In this document: piece after piece, positions 49,637-58,609 of the stretch
How positions within the stretch are numbered: position 1 is the stretch's first letter
Layout of the letters: every line of letters begins with the position of its first letter
Origin: Acutalibacter muris
GTDB lineage: Bacteria > Bacillota > Clostridia > Oscillospirales > Acutalibacteraceae
NCBI RefSeq assembly: GCF_002201475.1
Contig: NZ_CP021422.1
Coordinates: forward strand, 3,410,001 to 3,474,000
Direction of reading: 5' to 3'
Length of the DNA stretch: 64,000 nt
Translations under genes and position numbers: made by a program
The notes under the pieces: model-generated
Told to the model about the DNA's origin: nothing
Databases searched by the model: none
The model's input: only the letters and a program-made list of their open reading frames with translations

Positions 49637-51014
49637 ACCGAACCACCTCCCTGGAGGTGAAGCGCATATACTCCGCCTGCCAGTGCACGTCGATGTCGAT
49701 GGTGGCCCCGTGGCGGTTCTTCGCCACGATTATCTGGGCCGCGCTGGTATCCATGTCCTCGGTGACCTCCCCGCCCTCGCTGGCGGCGTTATAGGCCTCC
49801 CGGTGCAGGAAGATAACTATGTCCGCGTCCTGCTCTATAGAGCCCGAGTCTCGAAGCTCCGAGAGCCCGGGCCGGTGGTCCTTGGAGCGTTCCGTGGGCC
49901 GGCGGAGCTGGGACATGGCGATGACCGGCACGTCCAGCTCCTTCGCCATTATCTTCAGGTTCCGAGTTATGTCGCTTATCTCGTTTACGCGGTTATCGGT
50001 CTTTTTTCCTCCGGACATCAGCTGTAGATAGTCCACTATCACCAGGTCCACATTTTTTAAGCGCCGGACCTTGGCCTTCATCTGGGGCACGGTTATGCCC
50101 GGGGCGTCGTCAAAGTACAGCTCCGCCTTGCCCAAAATATCCCCCGCCTCTATTATCCGGGTCCACTCGTCGTCGTTAAGGTCCCCGCTTCTGAGCTTCG
50201 TGCCCTCCACCGACGCTTCGGTGGACAATAATCTCGAAGCCAGCTGCTCCCTGGACATCTCCAGGGAGAAGAACGCCACCCGCCGCTTTGACACCACCGA
50301 GGCGTGCCGGGCGATGTTCAGCCCAAAGCTGGTCTTGCCAACGCCGGGCCGGGCCGCCAGCACTATAAGGTCCGAGCGGTTGAGCCCGGTTATGGTGCTG
50401 TCCAGTAAGCCTATGCCGGTGGGTATGCCCCTATACTTGTCCCTGTCCGGAGAGTTTAAAAGGTCCAGCCTGTCATAGGTCTCCAGCAGTATCTCCCTGA
50501 TGGGCTTTAAGCCCTCCACCTGCTTGCCCTGGCGTATCTCGTATATCCGCTGCTCCGCCGAGTCCAGCAGCAGCGAGGACTCCTCCGTGCCGGCGCTGGC
50601 CTCCTCAAGTATACCCCGCACCGCCTGCATAAGGGTGCGTATCTCGTACTTGTCCCGGACTATCCTGGCATAGGTCTCCACGCTGCTGACCGACGGCACC
50701 AGCTGGGCCAGCTGCACCAGGTACACCCGCCCCTGTTCCTGGTCGAAGTCCGGGGACTCCCTAAGCTTTTCAAGTACCGTGACAAAGTCCACCGGCTGGC
50801 CCAGGGTGTACATCTCCAGCATGGCCCCGTAGATCAGCTGGTTATTTACCGCGTAGAAATATTCCGCCCTTGGCAGCACCTCCGCCACCACCGACAGGCA
50901 CTCCGCGTCCAGGAGCACCGCCCCCAGCACCGACTGCTCCGCGTCCAGGTTAAAGGGCATACTGAGCCCGGGCTGGGCCTGGGTGTCAAGATACCTCTCA
51001 GGTTCAAAGTCCAT
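49629..51014 (-). CDS. dnaB: Replicative DNA helicase DnaB
   Basis: This 461-residue hexameric 5'-3' helicase unwinds DNA at the replication fork. It shows the N-terminal domain (NLDAEQSVLGAVLLDAECLS), a linker, and the RecA-like domain with Walker A AARPGVGKTSFGLNIARHA, Walker B VDLVIVDYLQLM and the arginine-finger region (LRDSGSIEQDADIVIFLHRE). It follows rplI by 3 bases, the usual Bacillota order. No intein is present. Confidence 0.97.
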   Translation of the reverse strand: MDFEPERYLDTQAQPGLSMPFNLDAEQSVLGAVLLDAECLSVVAEVLPRAEYFYAVNNQLIYGAMLEMYTLGQPVDFVTVLEKLRESPDFDQEQGRVYLVQLAQLVPSVSSVETYARIVRDKYEIRTLMQAVRGILEEASAGTEESSLLLDSAEQRIYEIRQGKQVEGLKPIREILLETYDRLDLLNSPDRDKYRGIPTGIGLLDSTITGLNRSDLIVLAARPGVGKTSFGLNIARHASVVSKRRVAFFSLEMSREQLASRLLSTEASVEGTKLRSGDLNDDEWTRIIEAGDILGKAELYFDDAPGITVPQMKAKVRRLKNVDLVIVDYLQLMSGGKKTDNRVNEISDITRNLKIMAKELDVPVIAMSQLRRPTERSKDHRPGLSELRDSGSIEQDADIVIFLHREAYNAASEGGEVTEDMDTSAAQIIVAKNRHGATIDIDVHWQAEYMRFTSREVVRYE

Positions 51015-51017
51015 GGC

Positions 51018-51464
51018 TTATTGCTCGCAGACCACCACGCTCATTGTGGCGGTAACGCCGTTATAGAACTTGATGTCAAAGGAGAAGGTGCCGTAGGACT
51101 TGATGTCGCCGTCAAGGACCACCTTGCGCTTGTCCACGTCTATATTGTACTGCTTCTTTATCTCCTCGCAGATCTCCTTGGCCGTGACCGAGCCGAAGAG
51201 CTTGCCCCCCTGGCCCGCCTTGGCGTATATCTTCACCGCCCGGCCGGAGAGGGCCTCGGCGTTCTTTTTGGCCTGCTCCGTCTCGGTCTTTATCTTGTAC
51301 TCCTTGGCCGCCTCGGCGTTTTTCAGCTCGTTCATAGCCTGGGCGTTAGCCTCCTTTGCAAGCTTTCTGGGCAGGAGGAAATTCCTGGCGTAGCCGTCGG
51401 AGACCTCCTTTAGCTCGCCCTTTTTGCCTATGGATTTTACGTCTTGCAGTAATACTACTTTCAT
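51018..51464 (-). CDS. rplI: 50S ribosomal protein L9
   Basis: This 148-residue large-subunit protein binds 23S rRNA near the L1 stalk. It starts [20 protein letters not shown] with [16 protein letters not shown] and has the central helix and C-terminal domain. I chose the ATG at 51464 because the alternative ATG at 51473 sits directly on the GAAAGG site. Length fits the family (about 148). Confidence 0.97.
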   Translation of the reverse strand: MKVVLLQDVKSIGKKGELKEVSDGYARNFLLPRKLAKEANAQAMNELKNAEAAKEYKIKTETEQAKKNAEALSGRAVKIYAKAGQGGKLFGSVTAKEICEEIKKQYNIDVDKRKVVLDGDIKSYGTFSFDIKFYNGVTATMSVVVCEQ

Positions 51465-51507
51465 TTTTATCATCCTTTCGGAATTATTTTTTGATTATAT
51501 TTGCGGC

Positions 51508-51585
51508 TTCTTCGCTTCGCTCAGCCGCAAGACCTTGGGACTCTGTCCCAAACCCTGCAAGGGGAGCCTGCTCCCCTTGACCCCA
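51508..51585. repeat. Dispersed palindromic repeat, copy 2
   Basis: TTGGGACTCTGTCCCAA (hairpin) is followed by ACCCTGC and AAGGGGAGCCTGCTCCCCTT (hairpin) then GACCCC. It is in the gap between rplI and the nucleoside phosphorylase gene, and abuts the phosphorylase stop codon. The following CGCTTCGCGCCGCTCTC at 51591-51607 also occurs beside copy 1. Confidence 0.75.
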
Positions 51586-52365
51586 TTACTCGCTTCGCGC
51601 CGCTCTCATCCGCTTCCCGGTTTCCACCGCCACCCTGAAGCAGACCTCCTCCAGCCCCGCGCCCTTCTCATGCAGGACCCCGCTGTCCCATCCCGCGTCG
51701 TCCACGGTGTCGGTCGCGTAAAAGAACTCCGCAAAGTGCACCCCTCTGAACCGCGCCACCGCCGCAAGGCTCGCGCACTCCATCTCCACCGAGACGCACC
51801 CCTGCTCCCGCCTTCTGGCGGTCTTGGCCCTGGTCTCCCGGTAGAAGGCGTCCGTGGTCCAGGTCTTCCCCTCTGCAAAGGAAACCCCCAGCCCGTCCAT
51901 CGCCTCCCGGCAGGCCTGCACGTCCCTCGGGTCAAGCTCCACCTCCTCCGCCGCCGGCAGGTAGTGGTAGGAAAGCCCCTCGTCCCTTACGGCCGCTGTC
52001 GGCAACAGCAGCCTGCCGTGGGATATGCCCTTTTGAAGCACCCCCGCCGCGCCGAAGTACACATAGTACCTCCCGCCCATGGGTATGCTCTCCTCCATGG
52101 TGGACGCGGCCCCCGGCCCGCCCACAAAGGGCATAAAGACCGCCGCCTCCGTACCAAAAGCGCTCACCTTATAGACGGGCACGGCCCCTATGCAGCACCC
52201 GAAATGGCTTATCTCGGTCCCGCCGTATTTCTCAAGAAGCCACTCCATAATTGGCTTTGAGAATATCCCGACACATATCTCCGGAAAGTCCCCGTCCGGC
52301 CGGTGAAAGCTGTCCTCCGGGTTGATTATCGCTTTGCGCTCCGGGTCAAACTCGTTGTGTATCAT
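51586..52365 (-). CDS. Nucleoside phosphorylase (PNP/UDP family)
   Basis: This 259-residue protein is of the purine/uridine phosphorylase fold. The motifs VFMPFVGGPGAASTMEESIP (phosphate/ribose) and CVSVEMECASLAAVARFRGV (base site, the ExE glutamates) are conserved. Such enzymes phosphorolyse nucleosides to base plus ribose 1-phosphate. The specific base is not predictable. It is placed between gdpP and rplI, which usually adjoin. The last residues MRAARSE come from repeat-associated sequence. Confidence 0.82.
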   Translation of the reverse strand: MIHNEFDPERKAIINPEDSFHRPDGDFPEICVGIFSKPIMEWLLEKYGGTEISHFGCCIGAVPVYKVSAFGTEAAVFMPFVGGPGAASTMEESIPMGGRYYVYFGAAGVLQKGISHGRLLLPTAAVRDEGLSYHYLPAAEEVELDPRDVQACREAMDGLGVSFAEGKTWTTDAFYRETRAKTARRREQGCVSVEMECASLAAVARFRGVHFAEFFYATDTVDDAGWDSGVLHEKGAGLEEVCFRVAVETGKRMRAARSE

Positions 52366-52378
52366 AAACTATTACCTC

Positions 52379-54352
52379 TCAGTTCACCGTCGTCTCCTCC
52401 AGCTTATCCTCCAGCGCCCTTATCAGCCGCCGCCTGGCCTCGCCCATGGACACATTCTTAATCTGCGCCCCGGCCATGGTAAAGTGCCCGCCGCCGCCGA
52501 ACTCCTCCAGGATAAGCTGCACGTTCACGTCCCCAAGGCTCCTGGCGGAAATGCTCACGTCCCCGCCCACCTTATACAGCACGAAGGAGGCCTTCACCCC
52601 CTGTATGCCCAGAAGCTCGTCCGCCGCCTGGGCCGAGGCCACCCGCAGGTCGTCGAACTCCCAGCTTGAGGTCGCTATGGCGCACCCCTTATATATCTCC
52701 GCGCCGGACACCAGCTGGGCCTTGCGCTTATAGCTGTCAAGAGTATTGGAAAACAGCTTCTTCACCGACACCGTATCCGCCCCCCGCCGCCTAAGATACG
52801 CCGAGGCCTCAAAGGTTCTCACGCCGGTCTTTAAAACAAAGTTCTTGGTGTCCAGCATTATGCCCGCCAGCAGGGCTTGAGCGTCCGCCCGGTCTATTGC
52901 CGAGGACTTGATATACTGCACCAGCTCCGTCACCATCTCAGACGCTGAACTGGCATAGGGCTCATGATAGAATATCAGAGCGTTCTTTATATGGGTCACC
53001 ATCATCCTGTGGTGGTCTATCACCACCACCCGCTTCGCGCTCTCCAGAACCTCCCGGTTCTCCACATAGTTCACCGCGTGGGTATCCACCACAATAAGCA
53101 GCGAGCGCTCCGTCATTGTCTGCAAAGCCTCCTGGGGGCCGATAAAGACGCCCTCCTCGGGATAGCTCCCCTCTATCATCTCCACCAGCGACCCCGCAAG
53201 GGTGGTCCCACGGTTTATGACGATATGGGCGGGCTTCTCAAGGCCCTTATATATCACCGCCCACATACCTGCCGCCGCGCCCACCGCGTCCAGGTCGGAG
53301 TTGGTGTGCCCCATGATGAACACCCGGTCGCTCTGCTTCACGTGGTCGCTCAAGGTGGCGGCGATCACCCGGGTGCGCACCTTGTCGCGCTTTTCCACGC
53401 CCTTAGAAAGGCCCCCGAAGAATTCGTATGTATCGCCCCCCTGCATAACGGCCACCTGGTCGCCGCCCCGGCCCAGGGCCATATCTATGGCCTGCCTGGC
53501 CCAGCGCTCGCTCTCCGCCACTCCCGAGGCCCCCCGGCCCACGCCGATGGAGACCGTGGCGCTCATGGTATTGCGGCTGTTCTTTACCTCTCTGACGCTG
53601 TCCAGCACCGGGAAACGCTTCAGCTTTGCCCCCTCGATATGGGCGTCGTCGGTGATGATAAGATACCGGCCGCTGGAGACCCGGCGCATGAACCCGGCCA
53701 TCTCCTTCATGGCCCAGCTTCTGAGCACGGCCTCCACCTCGGCGGTGATGCGCGATTCCTCGCCCCCCGCGTCGTCCCTGGCCATCTCCTCCCGGTTGTC
53801 AAAGGAGGCTATGCACACCACCGGCCGTTTGTCCCTGTATTCCTTGTTGACGGCCTTGAAATAGGTGTCGTCCACAAAGTAGAGTATATACCCGTGCCGG
53901 GCCTTCGCGCCGTACACGGTGTACTCTCTTCCCCCATAGGCCACGGCGGTGCCCCGGGCCTCCATCACCTGCCGGAAGGTCTTGGGGTAAATATACCTTG
54001 AGATGCCCTCCCCAAGGCAGGGCCCGCCCTTGCCCAGCGACTCCGCAAAGGCCTCGTTTACCCAAACCACGTCCCCCGCCGGGGCCGCTACCGCCACAGG
54101 CAGCGCAAACTTTTCCAGCACCTCCTGGTCCTCGGCCGCAAGCACCCTTGCCGCGGCCCGCAGGGTGGTGACGGCGTTGGTGCGGTACAAGACGCCCGAA
54201 ACGGTTACGCCAAGGGCGCAGAGCCCAGCGGCGGTTATCTCAATAAGGAACACGATCCTATTATAGGGATAGCTGGCTATGGCCATGGCCAGCATAGCCG
54301 CGGCCATCAGGTACATCAAGGGGGACGTGACCCATACTTTTTTTCTGCGCAC
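52379..54352 (-). CDS. gdpP: Cyclic di-AMP phosphodiesterase GdpP
   Basis: This 657-residue membrane protein has two N-terminal transmembrane helices (PLMYLMAAAMLAMAIASYPY; VFLIEITAAGLCALGVTVSG), a PAS-like region (residues about 80-170), a degenerate GGDEF-type domain (around 200-330) and a C-terminal DHH/DHHA1 phosphodiesterase (MGHTNSDLDAVGAA; VVVIDHHRM; EFGGGGHFTMAGAQI). It hydrolyses c-di-AMP to pApA and so controls potassium, osmotic and cell-wall stress. It is downstream of the RNase J gene, separated by repeat copy 3. Confidence 0.93.
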   Translation of the reverse strand: MRRKKVWVTSPLMYLMAAAMLAMAIASYPYNRIVFLIEITAAGLCALGVTVSGVLYRTNAVTTLRAAARVLAAEDQEVLEKFALPVAVAAPAGDVVWVNEAFAESLGKGGPCLGEGISRYIYPKTFRQVMEARGTAVAYGGREYTVYGAKARHGYILYFVDDTYFKAVNKEYRDKRPVVCIASFDNREEMARDDAGGEESRITAEVEAVLRSWAMKEMAGFMRRVSSGRYLIITDDAHIEGAKLKRFPVLDSVREVKNSRNTMSATVSIGVGRGASGVAESERWARQAIDMALGRGGDQVAVMQGGDTYEFFGGLSKGVEKRDKVRTRVIAATLSDHVKQSDRVFIMGHTNSDLDAVGAAAGMWAVIYKGLEKPAHIVINRGTTLAGSLVEMIEGSYPEEGVFIGPQEALQTMTERSLLIVVDTHAVNYVENREVLESAKRVVVIDHHRMMVTHIKNALIFYHEPYASSASEMVTELVQYIKSSAIDRADAQALLAGIMLDTKNFVLKTGVRTFEASAYLRRRGADTVSVKKLFSNTLDSYKRKAQLVSGAEIYKGCAIATSSWEFDDLRVASAQAADELLGIQGVKASFVLYKVGGDVSISARSLGDVNVQLILEEFGGGGHFTMAGAQIKNVSMGEARRRLIRALEDKLEETTVN

Positions 54353-54365
54353 CTTACCTCAGCTC

Positions 54366-54440
54366 CTTCTTGGGGCTCTGCCCCAAACCCCGCCACCTTT
54401 AAAAGGGCGGGGACTTCATTTTATGAAGTCCGCGAAACAT
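54366..54440. repeat. Dispersed palindromic repeat, copy 3
   Basis: TTGGGGCTCTGCCCCAA (hairpin) is followed by ACCCCGCC, a GGCGGGG partner and GGACTTCATTTTATGAAGTCC (hairpin). It occupies the gap between the RNase J and gdpP genes. The first hairpin matches the other copies, while the second differs in sequence but keeps the palindromic form. Confidence 0.7.
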
Positions 54441-54457
54441 TTTACCTTTCGCTCTCT

Positions 54458-56509
54458 TTATACCTCCATGATTATGGGCAGTATCATCGGATTTCTCTGG
54501 GTCTTTCGGTACAGGAACTTTGACAGCTCGTCTTTAACGCTCTGCTTCATGTCGCTCCAGTCCCGCACCCGGTGGTTCGCGCAGTCCTCAAGGGCCCTAT
54601 AGACCACCCGGCGGGCCTCCTCCATCAGCGGCTCGTTCTCCCGCACGTATACGAACCCTCTGGAGACGATATCGGGCCCGGCGGCCACGTGCCCGGTCTC
54701 GGACTCGATGGAGCACACCGCAACGATAAGTCCGTCCTCCGCCAGGTGCTTGCGGTCCCGGAGGACCACGCTGCCCACGTCGCCGACCCCCAGGCCGTCC
54801 ACCATGACGCTGCCCGCGGGCACCTCCGCCAGCTGTTTCATATGGTCCTCGTGCAGCTCCAGCACGTTGCCGATGTCCCCGATAAAGATGTCCTTGCGGT
54901 CCATGCCCATGGCCATTGCTAAACCCGCGTGCTTCTGCAAATGCTTCTGCTCGCCATGCACGGGAATAAAGAACCTGGGCTTCACAAGGCCGTGTATGAG
55001 CTTTAATTCCTCCTGACAGGCGTGGCCGGACACGTGCACCTCGTACATGGACTCGTATATCACCGTGCACCCCTGCTTCAAAAGCTCGTCTACCACGGCC
55101 CCCACGGTCTTCTCGTTGCCGGGTATTGGCCGGGCGGACAGTATTATAAAGTCCCCGGGGCCTATGGCCACCTGCCTGTGGTCGGAGAAGGCCATGCGGG
55201 TCAGGGCCGACATGGGCTCCCCCTGGCTGCCGGTGGTTATAAGCACCAGCTGTCCTGGCTCATAGCGGTTTATAAGGTTCAGGTCCACCAGCACCCCGTC
55301 AGGGATGTCAAGATACCCCAGCTCGCTGGCGATGCCCATCACGTTTACCATGCTGCGTCCGGAGAGGGCCACCTTTCGCCCGTATTTCACCGCGCAGTTT
55401 ATTATCATCTGCACCCGGCTGATGCTGGAGGCGAAGGTGGCGACAATTATCCGCTTGCCCTCGGCCCGCATGAATAGCGCGTCCAGGGAGTTGTTCACCG
55501 TCTGCTCGGTCTGGGTATAGCCCGGACGCTCGGCGTTGGTGGAATCCATGAGTAAGGCCAATACCCCCTCCTTGCCCAGTTCCGCAAAGCGGCAGAGGTC
55601 TATCATCTCCCCCTCCTCGGGGGTGCAGTCTATCTTGAAGTCCCCGGTGTGCACCAGCACCCCCGCCGGGGTGTGCAGGGCCAGGGCCACGGAGTCGGCG
55701 ATGGAGTGGTTCACATGGATAAACTCCACCTCAAAGCATCCAAGCTTTATATGACTGCCCGGAGGCGTCACCTTCAGTTTTGCAGAAGCAGTCAGGTTGT
55801 GCTCCTTCAATTTGCTCTCTATAAGCCCTATGGTCAGGGCCGTGCCGTATACCGGCACGTTGAGCTTCTTTAAAAGGTATGGCACCGCGCCGATATGGTC
55901 CTCGTGTCCGTGGGTTATAACCACGCCCCTTATCTTCTCCCGGTTCTTCTCTACAAAAGTAAAGTCCGGTATCACCAGGTCCACGCCCAGCATCTCCTCG
56001 TCCGGGAAAGCAAGGCCGCAGTCCACTATGACCATATCCCCCTGGCACTCATAGAGGGTAAAGTTCTTCCCTATCTCGTTGAGCCCCCCTAAGAAGTACA
56101 CCTTCACCGGGGGCTTCTGAGACTTTCTTGGGCGGCCCCTTCCGCGCTTGGGCTGGGCTGCCGCCGCGCCCCTGGCGGCTATCTGCTGCTGGGCCCTCTG
56201 GGCCGCCGCGGTCATAGGCGCCGTGCCCAGCCCAAGGTTCTGGCGCTCCTGCTGGGCGCTCTGCTGGCGGCCCTGGGGCCTGCGCTGCCGGCCGGTCTGG
56301 CCGCCCTGGTTTTGGCGGTTCTGGGCCCCACCCTGATTTGTACGTGTCTGAACGCCGCCCTGGCCGTTCCGGGTCTGGCGGCGCTGGGGGGCCGGCTTGG
56401 GGGCGGATTTTTCGCCGCTCTGGCGCGGGCCCGATATTTTTCCCACCCTGGGGAGCTCTTTTGTCTGGCTCCTGCGGGGCCTGTTATTCTTTTTTTCAAC
56501 TTCTGTCAC
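54458..56509 (-). CDS. rnj: Ribonuclease J with long basic N-terminal extension
   Basis: This 683-residue beta-CASP metallo-beta-lactamase nuclease acts as a 5'-3' exonuclease and endonuclease in mRNA decay and rRNA maturation. The core begins near residue 133 (VKVYFLGGLNEIGKNFTLYE), with metal motif THGHEDHIG (199-207), beta-CASP motifs and the C-terminal domain (PIIMEV). Residues 1-132 form an extension rich in Arg, Gln, Gly and Ala (RQRRPQGRQQSAQQERQ; KRGRGRPRKS, AT-hook-like) that usual RNase J proteins of about 555 residues lack. It is preceded by a promoter and leader hairpin (56640-56711). Confidence 0.92.
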   Translation of the reverse strand: MTEVEKKNNRPRRSQTKELPRVGKISGPRQSGEKSAPKPAPQRRQTRNGQGGVQTRTNQGGAQNRQNQGGQTGRQRRPQGRQQSAQQERQNLGLGTAPMTAAAQRAQQQIAARGAAAAQPKRGRGRPRKSQKPPVKVYFLGGLNEIGKNFTLYECQGDMVIVDCGLAFPDEEMLGVDLVIPDFTFVEKNREKIRGVVITHGHEDHIGAVPYLLKKLNVPVYGTALTIGLIESKLKEHNLTASAKLKVTPPGSHIKLGCFEVEFIHVNHSIADSVALALHTPAGVLVHTGDFKIDCTPEEGEMIDLCRFAELGKEGVLALLMDSTNAERPGYTQTEQTVNNSLDALFMRAEGKRIIVATFASSISRVQMIINCAVKYGRKVALSGRSMVNVMGIASELGYLDIPDGVLVDLNLINRYEPGQLVLITTGSQGEPMSALTRMAFSDHRQVAIGPGDFIILSARPIPGNEKTVGAVVDELLKQGCTVIYESMYEVHVSGHACQEELKLIHGLVKPRFFIPVHGEQKHLQKHAGLAMAMGMDRKDIFIGDIGNVLELHEDHMKQLAEVPAGSVMVDGLGVGDVGSVVLRDRKHLAEDGLIVAVCSIESETGHVAAGPDIVSRGFVYVRENEPLMEEARRVVYRALEDCANHRVRDWSDMKQSVKDELSKFLYRKTQRNPMILPIIMEV

Positions 56510-56639
56510 TTAACTTCCTCCTTAGTATATTTGCCGGCTGTCCGCACTCTGGGGCACACCCGGACGGCCTCCCGGTCCGCCGGGGGGCTGCTGTAATATA
56601 ATGTAGTATGCGCCCGGTGTATCGTGCCGCGCGCAGTAT

Positions 56640-56660
56640 AAAAAAACGGCGTTCGCCGTA
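56640..56660 (-). terminator. Candidate attenuator in the RNase J leader
   Basis: On the minus strand ACGGCGAACGCCGT (56659-56646) forms a 5-base GC stem with a 4-base loop, followed directly by seven T residues (56646-56640). It lies about 20-25 bases downstream of the expected transcription start and 130 bases before the rnj start codon. It has the form of a weak intrinsic terminator. Confidence 0.5.
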
Positions 56661-56681
56661 TCGCCCGAAGATATATTGGTT

Positions 56682-56711
56682 ATTGTACTATAAGTTGCCG
56701 TCCCCTGTCAA
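56682..56711 (-). promoter_or_regulatory. Promoter of the RNase J gene
   Basis: On the minus strand TTGACA (56711-56706) and TACAAT (56687-56682) are 18 bases apart. It directs a leader of about 170 bases before the rnj start codon at 56509. A second -10-like TATATT lies near 56600 but has no clear -35. Confidence 0.6.
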
Positions 56712-56793
56712 GCCCGGGAGACCGCCTTGATACCATATTGTAGGCTTTCCCGGCGTACTTTATGCCATAAGAAAAGAAAATTTCCCCAGGGGC

Positions 56794-56823
56794 TTGACAA
56801 AGTATACTAAAAAGGTATATATT
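56794..56823 (+). promoter_or_regulatory. nifS promoter with palindromic operator
   Basis: TTGACA (56794-56799) and TATATT (56818-56823) are 18 bases apart. Between them ATAC (56804-56807) and GTAT (56815-56818) form the palindrome ATACTAAAAAGGTAT. This resembles binding sites of Rrf2-family regulators such as IscR or CymR, and it overlaps the promoter spacer, as a repressor site would. No Rrf2 gene is in the window next to it. Confidence 0.65.
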
Positions 56824-56878
56824 TATCCTATAAGGGCAGACTCCCCTAATAATTCAGCATCGAAAGGATGTAAAAAAT

Positions 56879-58087
56879 ATGCAGGTAAAAAGAAAAGTTT
56901 ACGCCGACAACGCCGCCACCACTGCCGTATCGGAGGAGGTCCTGGCGGCAATGCTCCCCTTCTATAGGGAGGTGTACGGCAACCCCTCCAGTCTCTACGA
57001 GCTGGGCCAGCAGGCCAAGGCTCCCCTCGAGCAGGCGAGAGCCGACGTGGCCGCCTGTCTCGGCGCAAAGCCAAACGAGATATACTTCACCTCCTGCGGC
57101 AGCGAGAGCGACAACTGGGCCATAAAGGGCGCGGCCCGGGCAATGCGCAAAAAGCACGGCAAGGCCCATATAATCACCTCCGCCTTCGAGCACCACGCAG
57201 TGCTGCACACCTGCCAGGCTCTTGAGAAGGAGGGCTTCACTGTCACCTATCTCCCTGTCCATGAGGACGGCCTTGTGCGCCCGGAGGAGCTCTCCGCCGC
57301 CATAACTGACGATACCGCGCTGGTCACAATAATGTACGCCAACAACGAGATAGGCACCCTCCAGCCCATTGAGGAGCTGGGCCGCATATGCAAGGAGCGC
57401 AGCGTACTCTTCCACACCGACGCGGTCCAGGCCGTGGGCAACGTGCACATCGACGTGAAATCGCAAAATATAGACATGCTCTCCCTCTCCGGCCACAAGA
57501 TACACGCCCCCAAGGGCGTGGGAGCGCTATACATCAGGAGCGGTGTGCTTATTGAGAACTTCATGGACGGCGGCGCTCAGGAGCGGGGCCGCCGGGCCGG
57601 CACCGAGAACGTGGCCCAGATAGTGGGCCTCGCCACGGCCATCAAGCGCGCCACCGAGACCATCGATGAGCGCGTGGCCCGCCTGACCCCCATGCGCGAC
57701 AAGCTGATAGACGGCGTGCTGAAGATAGACCGTTCCCGCCTCAACGGCAGCCGCGAGCACAGGCTCCCCGGCAACGTCAGCTTCTGTTTCCAGGGCGTTG
57801 AGGGCGAGAGCCTCCTGCTCCTCCTGGATATGCACGGCATAAGCGGCTCCTCCGGCTCCGCCTGCACCAGCGGCTCTCTGGACCCCAGCCACGTGCTCCT
57901 CTCCATCGGCCTGCCCCACGAGGTGGCCCACGGCTCTTTGAGGCTCAGCTTCGGCGACTACAACACCATGGAGGACGTCGACTATATTCTGGAGGTCCTG
58001 CCGGGGATAATAGAGCGGCTTAGGAATATGTCGCCCCTTTGGGACGCTATTCAGCAGTGCAAGGTAAACTACGATAAATATATGTGA
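56879..58087 (+). CDS. nifS: Cysteine desulfurase, NifS/IscS family
   Basis: This 402-residue PLP enzyme takes sulfur from cysteine for Fe-S cluster assembly. It begins [20 protein letters not shown], has the PLP lysine in [40 protein letters not shown] and the active-site cysteine loop [18 protein letters not shown]. Length matches NifS-like proteins (about 390-400). Its ribosome binding site is GAAAGGATG. It forms an operon with the scaffold gene 26 bases downstream and has the operator-bearing promoter upstream. Confidence 0.95.
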   Translation: MQVKRKVYADNAATTAVSEEVLAAMLPFYREVYGNPSSLYELGQQAKAPLEQARADVAACLGAKPNEIYFTSCGSESDNWAIKGAARAMRKKHGKAHIITSAFEHHAVLHTCQALEKEGFTVTYLPVHEDGLVRPEELSAAITDDTALVTIMYANNEIGTLQPIEELGRICKERSVLFHTDAVQAVGNVHIDVKSQNIDMLSLSGHKIHAPKGVGALYIRSGVLIENFMDGGAQERGRRAGTENVAQIVGLATAIKRATETIDERVARLTPMRDKLIDGVLKIDRSRLNGSREHRLPGNVSFCFQGVEGESLLLLLDMHGISGSSGSACTSGSLDPSHVLLSIGLPHEVAHGSLRLSFGDYNTMEDVDYILEVLPGIIERLRNMSPLWDAIQQCKVNYDKYM

Positions 58088-58113
58088 TGACTCTCAGGAA
58101 AGGATGATAAACT

Positions 58114-58545
58114 ATGGCATACAGTGAAAAGGTAATGGACCACTTCGCGAACCCCCGCAACGTGGGCGAGATGAAGGACTTCAGCGGCGTTGGCGAGGTG
58201 GGCAACCCCAAGTGCGGCGACATCATGCGTATGTACATCAAGGTGGAGGGCGACACCATCACCGACGTGAGCTTTATGACCTTCGGCTGCGGCGCGGCTA
58301 TAGCTACCAGCAGCATGGCTACCGAGCTTATCAAGGGCAAGCCCATCAGCGAAGCCCTGAAGCTTACCAACAAGGCTGTTATGGAGGCCCTGGACGGGCT
58401 CCCGCCTGTAAAGGTGCACTGCTCGGTTCTGGCTGAGCAGGCTATAAAGGCGGCGGTTTCTGATTACTACAAGCGCCAGGGCATCGACCCCGCGCCTATT
58501 GTGGGGGATGTTCCCGAGTGCGAGGAGTGCGGGTGTTCTATCTGA
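58114..58545 (+). CDS. nifU: Fe-S cluster assembly scaffold, NifU/IscU family
   Basis: This 143-residue U-type scaffold holds nascent Fe-S clusters. The three conserved cysteines are visible in GNPKCGDIM, FGCGAAIATSSM and VHCSVLAEQA. The extra C-terminal ECEECGCSI is a common feature of Clostridia NifU-like proteins. It follows nifS with an AAGGATGATAAACT site and ends before a strong terminator. Confidence 0.95.
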   Translation: MAYSEKVMDHFANPRNVGEMKDFSGVGEVGNPKCGDIMRMYIKVEGDTITDVSFMTFGCGAAIATSSMATELIKGKPISEALKLTNKAVMEALDGLPPVKVHCSVLAEQAIKAAVSDYYKRQGIDPAPIVGDVPECEECGCSI

Positions 58546-58557
58546 CATAAGAGAGTT

Positions 58558-58595
58558 TTAGGACTTTTCCTTTGGAAAAGTCCTAATTTTCTTTT
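58558..58595 (+). terminator. Terminator of nifS-nifU
   Basis: TTAGGACTTTTCC (58558-58570) pairs perfectly with GGAAAAGTCCTAA (58574-58586), with a 3-4 base loop, followed by TTTTCTTTT. It starts 12 bases after the nifU stop. It is a strong intrinsic terminator. Confidence 0.92.
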
Positions 58596-58609
58596 GTTAT
58601 TTTCTAGCC

